A DNA stretch of 64,000 nucleotides from Zestomonas insulae. Lineage in GTDB: Bacteria > Pseudomonadota > Gammaproteobacteria > Pseudomonadales > Pseudomonadaceae. The translations under genes and the position numbers were made by a program. Location of the stretch: the NCBI RefSeq assembly GCF_016901015.1, contig NZ_JAFEUP010000005.1, positions 310,001-374,000 of the forward strand. The letters are read 5' to 3'. Shown one piece after another: positions 23,462 to 31,924 of the stretch (position 1 is the stretch's first letter; each line of letters starts with the position of its first letter). The notes below the pieces were generated by a model. That model was not told the DNA's origin, ran no database searches, and worked only from the letters and a program-made list of their open reading frames with translations.

Positions 23462-24451
23462 ATGTCGATCGAAATCCGTAACGTCAGCAAGAACTTCAAC
23501 GCCTTCAAGGCCCTGAACGACATCAACCTGGACATCCACAGCGGCGAGCTGGTGGCCCTGCTCGGCCCGTCCGGCTGCGGCAAGACCACCCTGCTGCGCA
23601 TCATCGCCGGCCTCGAGACCCCGGACGCCGGCAATATCGTGTTCCATGGCGAGGACGTCTCGCAGCACGACGTGCGCGATCGCAACGTCGGCTTCGTGTT
23701 CCAGCACTACGCGCTGTTCCGCCACATGACGGTGTTCGACAACGTTGCCTTCGGCCTGCGCATGAAGGCCAAGGCAGTGCGCCCGAGCGAGAGCCAAATC
23801 AAGGACAAGGTCCTCGAGCTGCTCAGCATGGTGCAACTCGACTGGCTCGCCGACCGCTACCCGGAGCAGCTCTCCGGTGGCCAGCGCCAGCGCATCGCGC
23901 TGGCCCGCGCGCTGGCGGTGGAGCCGAAGATCCTGCTGCTCGACGAGCCGTTCGGCGCGCTCGACGCCAAGGTGCGCAAGGAGCTGCGCCGCTGGCTGGC
24001 GCGCCTGCACGAGGAGATCAACCTGACCAGCGTGTTCGTCACCCACGACCAGGAAGAGGCGATGGAAGTCGCCGACCGCATCGTGGTGATGAACAAGGGC
24101 GTGATCGAGCAGATCGGCGCGCCGGGCGAGGTCTACGAGAACCCGAAGAGCGACTTCGTCTACCACTTCCTCGGCGACGCCAACCGCCTGTTCATCGGCG
24201 AGGATCACCACGTGCTGTTCCGTCCGCACGAGGTGTCGCTGTCGCGCAACGCGATCGCCGAGCACTGCCCAGCGGAAGTGCGCGACATCCGCCCGCTCGG
24301 CGCGATCACCCGCGTGACCCTCAAGGTCGCCGGCCAGGACGAGCTGATCGAGGCGGAAGTGGTCAAGGACCACGACAGCCTGACCGACCTGGCGCGCGGC
24401 GCCACGCTGTACTTCAAGCCCAAGTCGGCGCAGCCGGCGACCCAGCGCTGA
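23462..24451 (+). CDS. cysA: sulfate ABC transporter, ATP-binding protein
   Basis: CysA hydrolyses ATP to drive sulfate uptake. The 329-residue protein has Walker A GPSGCGKTT (35-43), VGFVFQHYALFRHMTVFDNV, signature LSGGQRQRIALARAL, Walker B ILLLDEPFGALDAKVRKELR and H loop VTHDQEEAMEVADRI. The region after about residue 240 is the C-terminal regulatory domain of CysA (HHVLFRPHEVSLSRNAIAEH). It is the last gene of oscA-sbp-cysTWA and is followed by a clear terminator. The length is typical. Confidence 0.95.
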   Translation: MSIEIRNVSKNFNAFKALNDINLDIHSGELVALLGPSGCGKTTLLRIIAGLETPDAGNIVFHGEDVSQHDVRDRNVGFVFQHYALFRHMTVFDNVAFGLRMKAKAVRPSESQIKDKVLELLSMVQLDWLADRYPEQLSGGQRQRIALARALAVEPKILLLDEPFGALDAKVRKELRRWLARLHEEINLTSVFVTHDQEEAMEVADRIVVMNKGVIEQIGAPGEVYENPKSDFVYHFLGDANRLFIGEDHHVLFRPHEVSLSRNAIAEHCPAEVRDIRPLGAITRVTLKVAGQDELIEAEVVKDHDSLTDLARGATLYFKPKSAQPATQR

Positions 24452-24474
24452 GGCCAGCGGCCACGCAACACTAG

Positions 24475-24497
24475 AGCGCCCTGCGGGGCGCTTTTTT
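24475..24497 (+). terminator. Rho-independent terminator after cysA
   Basis: AGCGCCC (24475-24481) and GGGCGCT (24486-24492) form a 7-bp stem with a 4-nt loop, followed by a T run to 24497. It ends the sulfate transport operon just before the convergent ArsR gene. Confidence 0.88.
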
Positions 24498-24506
24498 ATG
24501 CGCGGC

Positions 24507-25199
24507 TCACGGGCGGGCGATGGCGAGGATTGCCTGGCGACCGTGTGGCGACACGTGCAGCGCCCGCGAACGCGACGACGGGCGCAGCCAGCCAGCTTGC
24601 TTGCAGCTGTCCAGCAGCGCCGCCCCCAACGCGCCGCCCAGATGCGGCTTGCGCTCGCTCCAGTCCGGGCAGGCGCAGAGCAACTGACGACGCCGTTTGC
24701 GCAGCGCCTTGAGGTCGATCCCCAGGCCCTGCAGCGCGGCACTGCCGGCCGCGGTCAACTCCAGCACGCCGTCGCGCTGCTGCAGCCAGCCGGCCGCGCT
24801 CATCCGCTCGAACAGGCCGACCGCCAGCTCGCCGGCCAGGTGGTCGTAGCAGGTGCGCGCCTCACGCAGTGCCAGCGGCGTGCCGTGCGAGGCCGGCAGC
24901 GCGCGCGTCTTGCGCGGCTGGGCAGCCAGCGCGGCACTGGCCAGTGCCTCGACCGCCTGGCCGACCTCCGGCCCGGCAAGCTTGTAGTAGCGACTGCGGC
25001 CATGGCTTTCCAGCACCAGCAGGCCGCCTTCGAGCAGCTTGGCCAGATGCGCACTGGCCGACGACGGCGACAGCCCGGCGAGCAGCGCCAGCTCCCCGGC
25101 CGGCCGCGCACTGCCATCCATCAATGCCCAGATCATCGCCGCGCGGCCGCCATCGGCAAGCAAGGCGGCAGTCGAGCTGATCCCCGGTGTGTATTCCAT
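24507..25199 (-). CDS. ArsR-type winged-helix transcriptional regulator
   Basis: The 230-residue protein starts MEYTPGISSTAALLADGGRA and has an ArsR winged helix in its first 80 residues (AGELALLAGLSPSSASAHLA, then LVLESHGRSRYYKLAGPEV). A C-terminal domain of about 140 residues has two conserved cysteines in a CACPDW motif near residue 180, and another at LDSCKQAGWL. There is also a lone C in ARTCYDHLAG. These cysteines could sense a sulfur species or metal, but that is a guess. It is convergent with cysA and divergent from the ABM/TauE pair with 87 bp between starts, so it probably controls them. The corresponding position next to cysA in other Pseudomonas also holds such a regulator. Confidence 0.85.
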   Translation of the reverse strand: MEYTPGISSTAALLADGGRAAMIWALMDGSARPAGELALLAGLSPSSASAHLAKLLEGGLLVLESHGRSRYYKLAGPEVGQAVEALASAALAAQPRKTRALPASHGTPLALREARTCYDHLAGELAVGLFERMSAAGWLQQRDGVLELTAAGSAALQGLGIDLKALRKRRRQLLCACPDWSERKPHLGGALGAALLDSCKQAGWLRPSSRSRALHVSPHGRQAILAIARP

Positions 25200-25286
25200 A
25201 GTTCACCTCACGATGAAACATGTCGGCGGTGGAGTACCGATACTGGCCCGGAAATCCACCGCCCGCCAGTCACCAGGAGAACCGCC

Positions 25287-25646
25287 ATGCTCGCCGTGAT
25301 CTTCGAAGCCGAGGCCCGCCCCGGCCACCAGCAGGACTACCTGGACCTCGCCGCCGAGCTGCGTTCGCTGCTCGATGGCCAACAGGGGTTCATTTCCGTC
25401 GAACGCTTCCAAAGCCTGCAGACTCCGGGCAAGGTGCTGTCGCTGTCGTTCTGGCAGGACGAGGCGTCGATCCTCGCCTGGCGCCAGCAGCAGGCGCACC
25501 GCCACGCGCAGGCCGCTGGCCGTGCGCAGCTGTTCCACGACTACCGGCTGCGGGTCGCCCAGGTGCTGCGCGACTACGGCCTGCACGAGCGCAGCCAGGC
25601 ACCCGCCGACTGCCTCCAGCCACGATCCGAGAACCAGCATGCTTGA
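25287..25646 (+). CDS. antibiotic-biosynthesis-monooxygenase (ABM) fold protein
   Basis: The 119-residue protein has the ABM ferredoxin-like fold: MLAVIFEAEARPGHQQDYLD, then LAAELRSLLDGQQGFISVER and VLSLSFWQDEASILAWRQQQ followed by AHRHAQAAGRAQLFHDYRLR. Family members are cofactor-free monooxygenases or heme-binding or degrading proteins; the DYxxRV end is common in the group. The precise role is unknown. The start is ATG 25287 with CAGGAGAACCGCC. Its last 8 bp overlap the TauE/SafE gene, so the two form an operon, divergent from the ArsR gene. Confidence 0.82.
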   Translation: MLAVIFEAEARPGHQQDYLDLAAELRSLLDGQQGFISVERFQSLQTPGKVLSLSFWQDEASILAWRQQQAHRHAQAAGRAQLFHDYRLRVAQVLRDYGLHERSQAPADCLQPRSENQHA

Positions 25647-26391
25647 GCCGTTCCTCGCCTACCTGCCGCTGATCCTTGCGGTGTTCCTGCTCGCCGGCAC
25701 GGTCAAGGGCGCCATCGGCCTCGGCCTGCCGACCATCTCGGTGGGCCTGCTCGGCCTGGTGATGCCACCGATGCAGGCGGCGGCGATCCTCGTCGTGCCG
25801 TCGATGGTCACCAATCTCTGGCAACTCGCCGACGGCCGCAGCCCGCTGCCGATGCTGCGCCGCCTGTGGCCACTGCTGGCCGGCATCGTGGTCGGCACGC
25901 TGCTGGTCGGCTGGCTGCTGCGCGACCTGCAGCTGCCGCACGCCAGCCAGTGGCTGGGCGTGGCGCTGCTGGTCTACGCCGCGCTCGGCCTGGCGGCGGT
26001 GCCGCTGCGCGTGGCGCCACAGCAGGAGGCCTGGCTGGCGCCGCTGGTTGGCGCCGTGACCGGGGCGATCACCGCGGTGACCGGAGTGTTCGTCATCCCG
26101 GCGGTGCCCTACCTGCAGGCCATCGGTCTGGAGAAGGACGAACTGGTGCGCGGCCTCGGCCTGTCGTTCAGCGTCTCCACCCTGGCCCTGGCGCTGAGCC
26201 TCGGCCACCAGGGCGAGCTGCTGCAGCCGGCGGTGCTCGCGGTGTCGGCGCTGGCACTGCTGCCGGCGCTGCTCGGCATGGCCGGCGGCCAGTGGCTGCG
26301 CCGGCGGGTGAGTGCCGAGCGTTTCCGCCGCTGGTTCTTCATCGGCCTGCTGCTGCTCGGCGCCGACCTGGCGCTGCGCGGTCTGTTCTAG
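25639..26391 (+). CDS. TauE/SafE (TSUP) family anion exporter
   Basis: The 250-residue inner-membrane protein has eight or so hydrophobic helices. LILAVFLLAGTVKGAIGLGL is the family N-terminal motif with the conserved glycines, and VTGAITAVTGVFVIPAVPYL is its second-half repeat. TSUP proteins export or import sulfite, sulfonates or organosulfur anions; in this neighbourhood sulfite release is the best guess. It begins inside the 3' end of the ABM gene (8-bp overlap), so coexpression is certain. The ArsR gene facing the pair is the likely regulator. It is convergent with the next gene. Confidence 0.85.
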   Translation: MLEPFLAYLPLILAVFLLAGTVKGAIGLGLPTISVGLLGLVMPPMQAAAILVVPSMVTNLWQLADGRSPLPMLRRLWPLLAGIVVGTLLVGWLLRDLQLPHASQWLGVALLVYAALGLAAVPLRVAPQQEAWLAPLVGAVTGAITAVTGVFVIPAVPYLQAIGLEKDELVRGLGLSFSVSTLALALSLGHQGELLQPAVLAVSALALLPALLGMAGGQWLRRRVSAERFRRWFFIGLLLLGADLALRGLF

Positions 26392-26415
26392 CCGCGCAGC
26401 CGCCACGGTCAGTAC

Positions 26416-26823
26416 TCAGGCCGGCAGCGCCTGGGCCTGCGACTGCTTGAGGCCGAGCAGTTCCAGCTCGATGAACAACAGCACCGCCAGCGCCTGGGCA
26501 ATGACGAAGGCGTAGCCGAGCAGGTTCGGCGCCACCCAGCCGCTGACCAGCAGCAACAGACTGTCGAGCACCCACAGCGCGTTGACGGCAATCACCGCCC
26601 ACACCGCGCCACGCTGGATACGCGCGCGGCTGGCCAGCCAGGCGAGCGCCAGGGCGAACGGCAGCAGGCTGGCGCCGGCGCCGAACAGCAGCGCGCGCGG
26701 CAGCTCCAGCCAGCTGCTGAGCACATCGGCGGCGAGCATCAGCAGCAGGCCGGTGGCGCCACTGATCAGGCCATCGGCGTAGAGGGCACGGCGCAGCAGC
26801 AGGGAAGGTTGTACGGCGGTCAT
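26416..26823 (-). CDS. small four-helix membrane protein, unknown
   Basis: I do not recognise a named family. The 135-residue product has four hydrophobic stretches, about residues 17-37 (DGLISGATGLLLMLAADVLS region), 43-65, 72-95 and 102-122. Short basic loops favour a cytoplasmic N terminus. The start is ATG 26823 with CTGGAGGACTTCACC upstream, a good ribosome binding site. It is divergent from an XRE regulator with 120 bp between starts, so the regulator may control it. It is convergent with the TauE/SafE gene. Confidence 0.78.
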   Translation of the reverse strand: MTAVQPSLLLRRALYADGLISGATGLLLMLAADVLSSWLELPRALLFGAGASLLPFALALAWLASRARIQRGAVWAVIAVNALWVLDSLLLLVSGWVAPNLLGYAFVIAQALAVLLFIELELLGLKQSQAQALPA

Positions 26824-26943
26824 GGTGAAGTCCTCCAGGGTTCGGCGCCGGAGCTGGCGTCCGGGCCTAGAGTTCGCCGCCGCGCGCCGTGCGTCGATTA
26901 CCCGTGAGGTAATGGCTGGAATGACCCGCAGCGACTATCGTCG

Positions 26944-27759
26944 ATGGCCATGAACGCCACCGCCCAACCGGTCGGCGCGCTGCTCCGCCAGTGGCGCCAG
27001 CGCCGTCGCCTCAGCCAGCTCGATCTCGCCTGCGAGGCGGAGATCTCCACGCGCCACCTGAGCTTCGTGGAAACCGGACGCGCCCGGCCGAGCCGCGAGA
27101 TGCTCCTGCACCTCGCCGAATCGCTGCAGATTCCCTTGCGCGAACGCAACCTGCTGCTGGTCGCCGGCGGCTTCGCCCCGCTGTACAGCCAACGGCCGCT
27201 GGCCGACCCGGCACTCGGCGCGGCACGCGCGGCGGTCGAGCAGCTGCTCGCCGCCCACGAACCCAACCCGGCGCTGGCCATCGACCGCCACTGGCAACTG
27301 CTCGCCGCCAACCGCTGCGTCGCCCCGCTGCTCGCCACGCTGCCAGCCGAACTGCTCACGCCGCCGGTCAACGTGCTGCGCCTGAGCCTGCATCCACAAG
27401 GCCTGGCGCCGCTGATCCGCAACCTCGGTGAATGGCGCGCGCACCTGCTGGCGCGGCTGCAGCGCGACCTGGAAGTGAGCGGCGATCCGCAGCTGGCCGA
27501 GCTGCTCGCCGAGCTCAACGGCTACCCGGCCCCCGCCGCACCGGCGGCCAGCCAACCCGGCGTGCTGGTGCCGCTGCAACTCGACACCCACCACGGCCCA
27601 CTCAACCTGATCAGCACCACCACGGTGTTCGGTACGCCACTGGACGTAACACTCGCCGAGCTGGCCTTGGAAACTTTCTTCCCAGCCGACCCGGCCAGTG
27701 CCGCGGTACTCCGCCAGTTGCTCGCCGAAGCCGACGACCACACGGAGAAAACTGCCTAA
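26944..27759 (+). CDS. XRE-family regulator with MmyB-like ligand domain
   Basis: The 271-residue protein has an N-terminal XRE helix-turn-helix (residues about 10-65; RQRRRLSQLDLACEAEISTR then HLSFVETGRARPSREMLLHL). A C-terminal MmyB-type PAS-like domain (about 105-265; ALAIDRHWQLLAANRCVAPL) can bind fatty-acid-like ligands in some members. This two-domain layout is common. The first ATG (26944) is two codons upstream of a second (26950), and neither has a clear ribosome binding site, so the start could be either. It is divergent from the small membrane protein gene and probably regulates it. Confidence 0.85.
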   Translation: MAMNATAQPVGALLRQWRQRRRLSQLDLACEAEISTRHLSFVETGRARPSREMLLHLAESLQIPLRERNLLLVAGGFAPLYSQRPLADPALGAARAAVEQLLAAHEPNPALAIDRHWQLLAANRCVAPLLATLPAELLTPPVNVLRLSLHPQGLAPLIRNLGEWRAHLLARLQRDLEVSGDPQLAELLAELNGYPAPAAPAASQPGVLVPLQLDTHHGPLNLISTTTVFGTPLDVTLAELALETFFPADPASAAVLRQLLAEADDHTEKTA

Positions 27760-27881
27760 CGCACAGAAAAATTCACTCTTTCAGGTAATATTCTTGACGA
27801 GGGCGCTCAGTAACCTGACGCTCAACGGCCCTCGAAGGCCTCCCCGGACTGCTCACAACAATAATTAAGGAGCACCTCGGT

Positions 27882-28619
27882 ATGCGTAATTCAGCAGTGC
27901 TGCGCCGCCTCTGCACCTGGAGCCTGGCGCTTCTCGCGACACTCGCCTCACTGGCCATGGCCCAACCGGCCAGCCCCCTCGAACAGATGCAGGTCTACGC
28001 CTGCCGCGCCACCAGCAGCCTCCTGCTGTTCCGCGGTGAGGGCTTCCAGAGCGACCATGCCGAGCGCATGAACAACGACCTCGCGGCCCTCGACGGCGTG
28101 TTCAAGAACACCCCGCAAATCACCGATGACATGCGCAAGACCCACGATGTGCTGGTCGCCGAGCTGCGTCGCGGTGCCGCCTTCGGTCACAAGGAAGAGG
28201 ACATGCCCTGGTCCTATCCGCGCGACCTGAGCAAGGCGTTGCGCGACTTCCTCGCCGCGGTCAACAAGCAGGAGCCGGGCAACGCCACCGAGCTGGTCCC
28301 GGTACAGGTCGAATACCTGGCGGTGCAGTACCTGTTCCGCGCCTACATCGGCACCTTCGAAGTGGCCAAGGAAGACACCGAGCTGTACCTCGGCCAGGAC
28401 GAGCGCAAGCTGGTGCCGAGCATCGACGGCGAGCTCAGCCAGCTGAGCGTGCCGGACATGGAGAAGATCAAGACCCGCTGGCAGTACCTGCGCGTCGCCC
28501 TGAATGACCTCAACAGCGGCACCACCGCGATGGAAAGTATCTCCGGCCGGCCGTTCGCGCCGACCATGGTCGACCGTCACGCGCGCTCGCTGACCACCCA
28601 GTTGATGGCCATCAACTGA
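27882..28619 (+). CDS. secreted protein of unknown function, first of a tandem pair
   Basis: The 245-residue product has a signal peptide (cleavage near ASLAMA|QPAS) and a helical mature part. Conserved pieces are VYACRATSSLLLFRGEGFQ, AAFGHKEEDMPWSYP, VQVEYLAVQYLFRAYIGTFE, LGQDERKLVPSIDGELSQL and the terminal GRPFAPTMVDRHARSL. All five recur in the next gene, so the two are paralogues from a local duplication. There is one cysteine in the mature part near the N terminus (YACRATSS). I find no known domain. The start ATG 27882 follows AAGGAGCACCTCGGT. A GC-rich hairpin separates it from its paralogue. Confidence 0.82.
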   Translation: MRNSAVLRRLCTWSLALLATLASLAMAQPASPLEQMQVYACRATSSLLLFRGEGFQSDHAERMNNDLAALDGVFKNTPQITDDMRKTHDVLVAELRRGAAFGHKEEDMPWSYPRDLSKALRDFLAAVNKQEPGNATELVPVQVEYLAVQYLFRAYIGTFEVAKEDTELYLGQDERKLVPSIDGELSQLSVPDMEKIKTRWQYLRVALNDLNSGTTAMESISGRPFAPTMVDRHARSLTTQLMAIN

Positions 28620-28654
28620 TCCCCGGCCGCCCGGCAACGGGCACCAGCTCTCCC

Positions 28655-28684
28655 AGACGGGCCGCACGATGCGGCCCGTCTGCT
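28655..28684 (+). terminator. hairpin between the paralogous secreted-protein genes
   Basis: AGACGGGCCGCA (28655-28666) and TGCGGCCCGTCT (28670-28681) form a 12-bp stem with a 3-nt loop. The downstream T run is short (GCTTT), so it may terminate only partly. Confidence 0.6.
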
Positions 28685-28780
28685 TTCCGCCGGCCAACCA
28701 CCCCAACGGGTACTGCCTGGCCCGCAAGAGGCGATGCAAAGCTCCCGGTGTGCCTTTCCCCCGCACCCAAGGAGCCTCCC

Positions 28781-29497
28781 GTGATTCGCCGCCTGCTCGT
28801 TCTGCTTTGCCTTCCCCTGCTCGGCTGGACCGCCGAGAGCCTCGCCGCGACGCCGCTGCAGCTCGCCCAGCTGCACGCCTGCCGGGCGACCAGCAGCCTG
28901 TTGATGTACCGCTTCGAGGGTTTTCAGGACGTGCATGCCGGGCGCCTGGAACAGGACCTCGCTGCACTGGCTGCCGCGCTGCAGGCCAACCCACAGAGCA
29001 GCGACGCACTGCGCCAACAGCAGCAGGCGCTGACCGAGCTGTTACGCGCCGGCAGCCGCTTCGGCCACCACGAGGACGACCTGCCGTGGAACTACGCCAC
29101 CGAGCTCAGCGAGGCGCTGCGCGTGTTCCTCAGCAGCGCGCACCAACTGGACAACAACCAGGCGGCGCCGATCGAAGTGGAAGCCGAATACCTCGCGGTG
29201 CAGTACCTGTACCGCGCCTATGTCGGACTGTTCGAAATCTCCCGTGAGCAGCAACAGCTGACCTACGTCGGCCAGGATGAACGCCAGCTGCTGCCGAGCA
29301 TCGACGGCCAGTTGCAACGCCTCGCTGGCAAGCATGCGACCGCGGTGCAGGCGCGCTGGCCCTTCCTGCGCAACGCCCTGGCCGACATGAACTCGGCCAG
29401 CGGCGGGACGGTGACGCTGTCGCATCGACCGTTCGCGCCGCTGATCGTCGACCGCCAAGTGCGCCAGTTCAGCAGCCAGTTGCTGGCCGCCGACTGA
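28781..29497 (+). CDS. secreted protein of unknown function, second of a tandem pair
   Basis: The 238-residue product starts at GTG 28781 (VIRRLLVLLCLPLLGWTAES), chosen because CAAGGAGCCTCCC lies just upstream and a signal peptide begins there. Cleavage is expected near ESLAA|TPLQ. The mature part repeats the pattern of the preceding gene: LHACRATSSLLMYRFEGFQ, SRFGHHEDDLPWNYATELSE, VEAEYLAVQYLYRAYVGLFE, VGQDERQLLPSIDGQLQRL and RPFAPLIVDRQVRQF. Strong conservation of the FGHxEDxPW segment suggests a shared functional site. I assign no function. It is convergent with the Mpo1-like gene. Confidence 0.82.
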   Translation: MIRRLLVLLCLPLLGWTAESLAATPLQLAQLHACRATSSLLMYRFEGFQDVHAGRLEQDLAALAAALQANPQSSDALRQQQQALTELLRAGSRFGHHEDDLPWNYATELSEALRVFLSSAHQLDNNQAAPIEVEAEYLAVQYLYRAYVGLFEISREQQQLTYVGQDERQLLPSIDGQLQRLAGKHATAVQARWPFLRNALADMNSASGGTVTLSHRPFAPLIVDRQVRQFSSQLLAAD

Positions 29498-29503
29498 GCG
29501 CCG

Positions 29504-30028
29504 TCAGTGCGCGACCTTGTGTGCGCGGATGCAGGTCGGCCCGGCGCGCCGCTCGACCGCCTCGCGCACCTCGTCGCGCCAGCCGAGCAGGAAGGCCAGT
29601 TCGGCAACCACGAACAGCGGGCCGACCACCAGGCCCATGAGGTCGTCGACGAACGCCGGCTTGCGCCCCTCGTAGTAGTGACCGACGAACTGGATCACCC
29701 AGCCGACCACGAACAGGCCGACCCCGGCGGCCAGCCAGAGCAGCGTGGTTTGCGCCGCCAGCCACGCGCCGCACCACAGGCTGAGCAGCAGCAGTGCGCT
29801 CATCACCAGGCCGAAGCGCAGGTCCAGGCGCAGGTAGAACCACGCCGAGGCGAGCGCCAGCAGGGACGCCGGGGCCAGCCACAGGCCGGCCAGCTCCACG
29901 CCGGGGCGTGACAGCAGCACGGCGACGGCCAGCACGATCATCGGGATGCCGATGAAGTGGCTGGCAATGTTGCGCCGATCACGGTGGTATTCCGCGTATT
30001 GGCCAAGGTGGTCGGTGAGGGTTTTCAT
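29504..30028 (-). CDS. Mpo1-like (DUF962) membrane protein
   Basis: The 174-residue protein belongs to the DUF962/Mpo1 family; yeast Mpo1 is an Fe(II)-dependent dioxygenase that alpha-oxidises 2-hydroxy fatty acids. The metal-binding pattern is present: H15xxxxN20xxxH24 in YHRDRRNIASHFIGIPM and the second motif QFVGHYYEGRKPAF with H117, E120 and P124. Hydrophobic helices lie at about 27-45, 50-66, 72-90, 93-115 and 127-150. A role in turnover of hydroxylated fatty acids is likely by homology, but the bacterial substrate is untested. The ATG at 30028 has AGGATAACCATA upstream. It is divergent from the Crp-type regulator. Confidence 0.82.
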   Translation of the reverse strand: MKTLTDHLGQYAEYHRDRRNIASHFIGIPMIVLAVAVLLSRPGVELAGLWLAPASLLALASAWFYLRLDLRFGLVMSALLLLSLWCGAWLAAQTTLLWLAAGVGLFVVGWVIQFVGHYYEGRKPAFVDDLMGLVVGPLFVVAELAFLLGWRDEVREAVERRAGPTCIRAHKVAH

Positions 30029-30118
30029 TATGGTTATCCTCGCAGGGCAGTAGCCGCGATAATGACCGCGCTGCCAGCACTCGTTCTGTCAGCTAGCCGA
30101 CAAACCCCAAGGGAAAGC

Positions 30119-30808
30119 ATGTCCGACGCCCACGCCTACCGCGCGCTGCTGCTCAGCGGCCACTGGTTCAGCCACCTGCCAGCGGCACTGCAGGACGAAC
30201 TGCTGGGTGCCGCCAACGTGCGCCACCTCGACCACGGCCAGCGCCTGTTCCGCCGCGGCGACAAGGCCTGCGGGCTATACGCGGTGGTCGCCGGCAGCAT
30301 GCGCATCGGCGCCAGCAGCGCCGACGGCAAGGAAGCGCTGCTGACGCTGATCGAGCCACCCTACTGGTTCGGCGAGATATCCCTGTTCGACAACCAGCCG
30401 CGCACCCACGACGCCTACGCCGACGGTTCCTGCACGCTGCTCAACGTGCCGCAGGCGGCGCTGCTCGCCCTGCTCGAGCGGCAGCCGCAGCACTGGCGCG
30501 AGTTCGCCCTGCTGCTCAGCCAGAAGCTGCGCCTGGCATTCATTGCCCTGGAGGAGATGAGCCTGCTGCCGGCGGCGCCACGCCTGGCCCGGCGCCTGGT
30601 GATGATCGCCGAGGGCTATGGCGAGGTGAGCGGCGAACGACGGGTGATCCACCTGGCCCAGGAGCAGCTGGCGCTGATGCTGGCGATCTCCCGGCAGACC
30701 ACCAACCAGATCCTCAAGGACCTGGAAGCGCAGGGCATCCTGCGCCTGACCTACGGCGAGATCGAGATCCTCGACCTCGCGCAGCTGCGCCGGGTCGGCC
30801 AGCGCTAG
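30119..30808 (+). CDS. Crp/Fnr-family transcriptional regulator
   Basis: The 229-residue protein has an N-terminal cyclic-nucleotide-binding-like barrel (residues about 10-130; GQRLFRRGDKACGLYAVVAG and PYWFGEISLFDNQPRTHDAY). A C-terminal Crp winged helix follows (about 150-225; LAQEQLALMLAISRQTTNQI then LKDLEAQGILRLTYGEIEIL). The barrel lacks the FNR cysteine cluster and its cAMP site is not clearly conserved, so the signal is unknown. The start is ATG 30119. It is divergent from the Mpo1-like gene with 90 bp between starts, and it ends overlapping the stop of the convergent chemoreceptor gene (30805-30808). Confidence 0.88.
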   Translation: MSDAHAYRALLLSGHWFSHLPAALQDELLGAANVRHLDHGQRLFRRGDKACGLYAVVAGSMRIGASSADGKEALLTLIEPPYWFGEISLFDNQPRTHDAYADGSCTLLNVPQAALLALLERQPQHWREFALLLSQKLRLAFIALEEMSLLPAAPRLARRLVMIAEGYGEVSGERRVIHLAQEQLALMLAISRQTTNQILKDLEAQGILRLTYGEIEILDLAQLRRVGQR

Positions 30809-31833
30809 TAGCGCGGCAGGTAGTGGGTGGCGTCGCGCAACTGGCTAGCCGCCGCGCCGAGCGCGCGGCCCTGGGTATCGCTGGCGCCGATAGCAGCATG
30901 CAGCGCGTCGAGCTGGCCGCCCAGCGCGAGCAGTTGCTCGGCCCGCTGCTGGCGGTCCTGGCCAAGCGTGACCAGCTCGCCCTCGACTGCGGCGCTCAGC
31001 GTGGCGATGCCTTGCAGTTGTTCGGCGGTGCCGCCGAGCTGGCCGGCGGCCTGCTCCAGCTCATCGGCCTGGGTCTGGATGTGCGCGACCACCGCCGCAC
31101 TCTGCTGGCGGATATCGCCAACGATCTGGCCGACCTCGGCGGTCGCCGCGGTGGTGCGCGCCGCGAGGTTGCGCACCTCGTCGGCGACCACCGCGAAACC
31201 ACGCCCCTGCTCGCCGGCGCGCGCCGCCTCAATGGCCGCGTTGAGCGCCAGCAGGTTGGTCTGGCTGGCGATCGACTGGATCACCTGAGTGACCTGCTCG
31301 ATCTGCGCGCTGCGCGTGCTCAGCCCATCGAGCAACTCGCGGCTGGCGCGGGTCTGCTCACCGAGCGCCTGCATGCGCGTCAGGGCCTGCTGCAAGTGCG
31401 CCTGGCCGGCCGCGCTTTGCGTGCGGGCGCCCTGGGCGGCGCTCAGCGTGCCGCTCAGGCGCTGCTCACCGGCGTGTTGCTGGTCGGCGAGCAGCGCAGC
31501 CCGCGCACCCGCCTCGCCGAGGGCGCGCGTTTGCGCCTGCAGGCCGCTGCTCAGTTGCTGCGCCTGCTCGGCGAGTTGCGCGGCTGCCAGGCCGTGCTGC
31601 TGGCAGGCCGCACAGGGCTGGTCGTGCAGCGTTTCCGGTACAGCGGCCGGGGGCGTCGCCAGGTCTTCGGGGGTCTGCCAGGGGCCCAGCCACGGCCACA
31701 GCGCCAGCAGCAGGTAGGCCGGAATGCTCCAGCTCAGCGGCAGCTGCCAGTGACTGTAGGTCGCCATCAGAATCGCCAGGCCGAGCGCGTGCAGCACGGC
31801 GGCGTAAGGATGACGGGTATAGGCAGGGCGCAT
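30805..31833 (-). CDS. methyl-accepting chemotaxis protein without periplasmic domain
   Basis: The 342-residue protein has two N-terminal membrane helices (about 11-26 and 33-50) separated by a few residues, so there is no periplasmic sensor. The cytoplasmic MCP signalling domain carries the hallmark hairpin QSIASQTNLLALNAAIEAAR with AGEQGRGFAVVADEVRNLAA. A CAACQQH motif (C74, C77, H80) lies just after the second helix and could bind a metal or sense redox; this is speculative. There is no HAMP domain visible. ATG 31833 follows a GAGGAACGC stretch. It is 91 bp downstream of the receiver-HDOD gene on the same strand and may form a signalling unit with it. Confidence 0.85.
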   Translation of the reverse strand: MRPAYTRHPYAAVLHALGLAILMATYSHWQLPLSWSIPAYLLLALWPWLGPWQTPEDLATPPAAVPETLHDQPCAACQQHGLAAAQLAEQAQQLSSGLQAQTRALGEAGARAALLADQQHAGEQRLSGTLSAAQGARTQSAAGQAHLQQALTRMQALGEQTRASRELLDGLSTRSAQIEQVTQVIQSIASQTNLLALNAAIEAARAGEQGRGFAVVADEVRNLAARTTAATAEVGQIVGDIRQQSAAVVAHIQTQADELEQAAGQLGGTAEQLQGIATLSAAVEGELVTLGQDRQQRAEQLLALGGQLDALHAAIGASDTQGRALGAAASQLRDATHYLPRY

Positions 31834-31924
31834 CGCGTTCCTCGTGACTCGGTTCGGGTGGGCGGCAGGCGAATCGCCACCTGCAGTAGATCGGCCGCGC
31901 GCGCGGCGACTTGAACCGCCGGCT

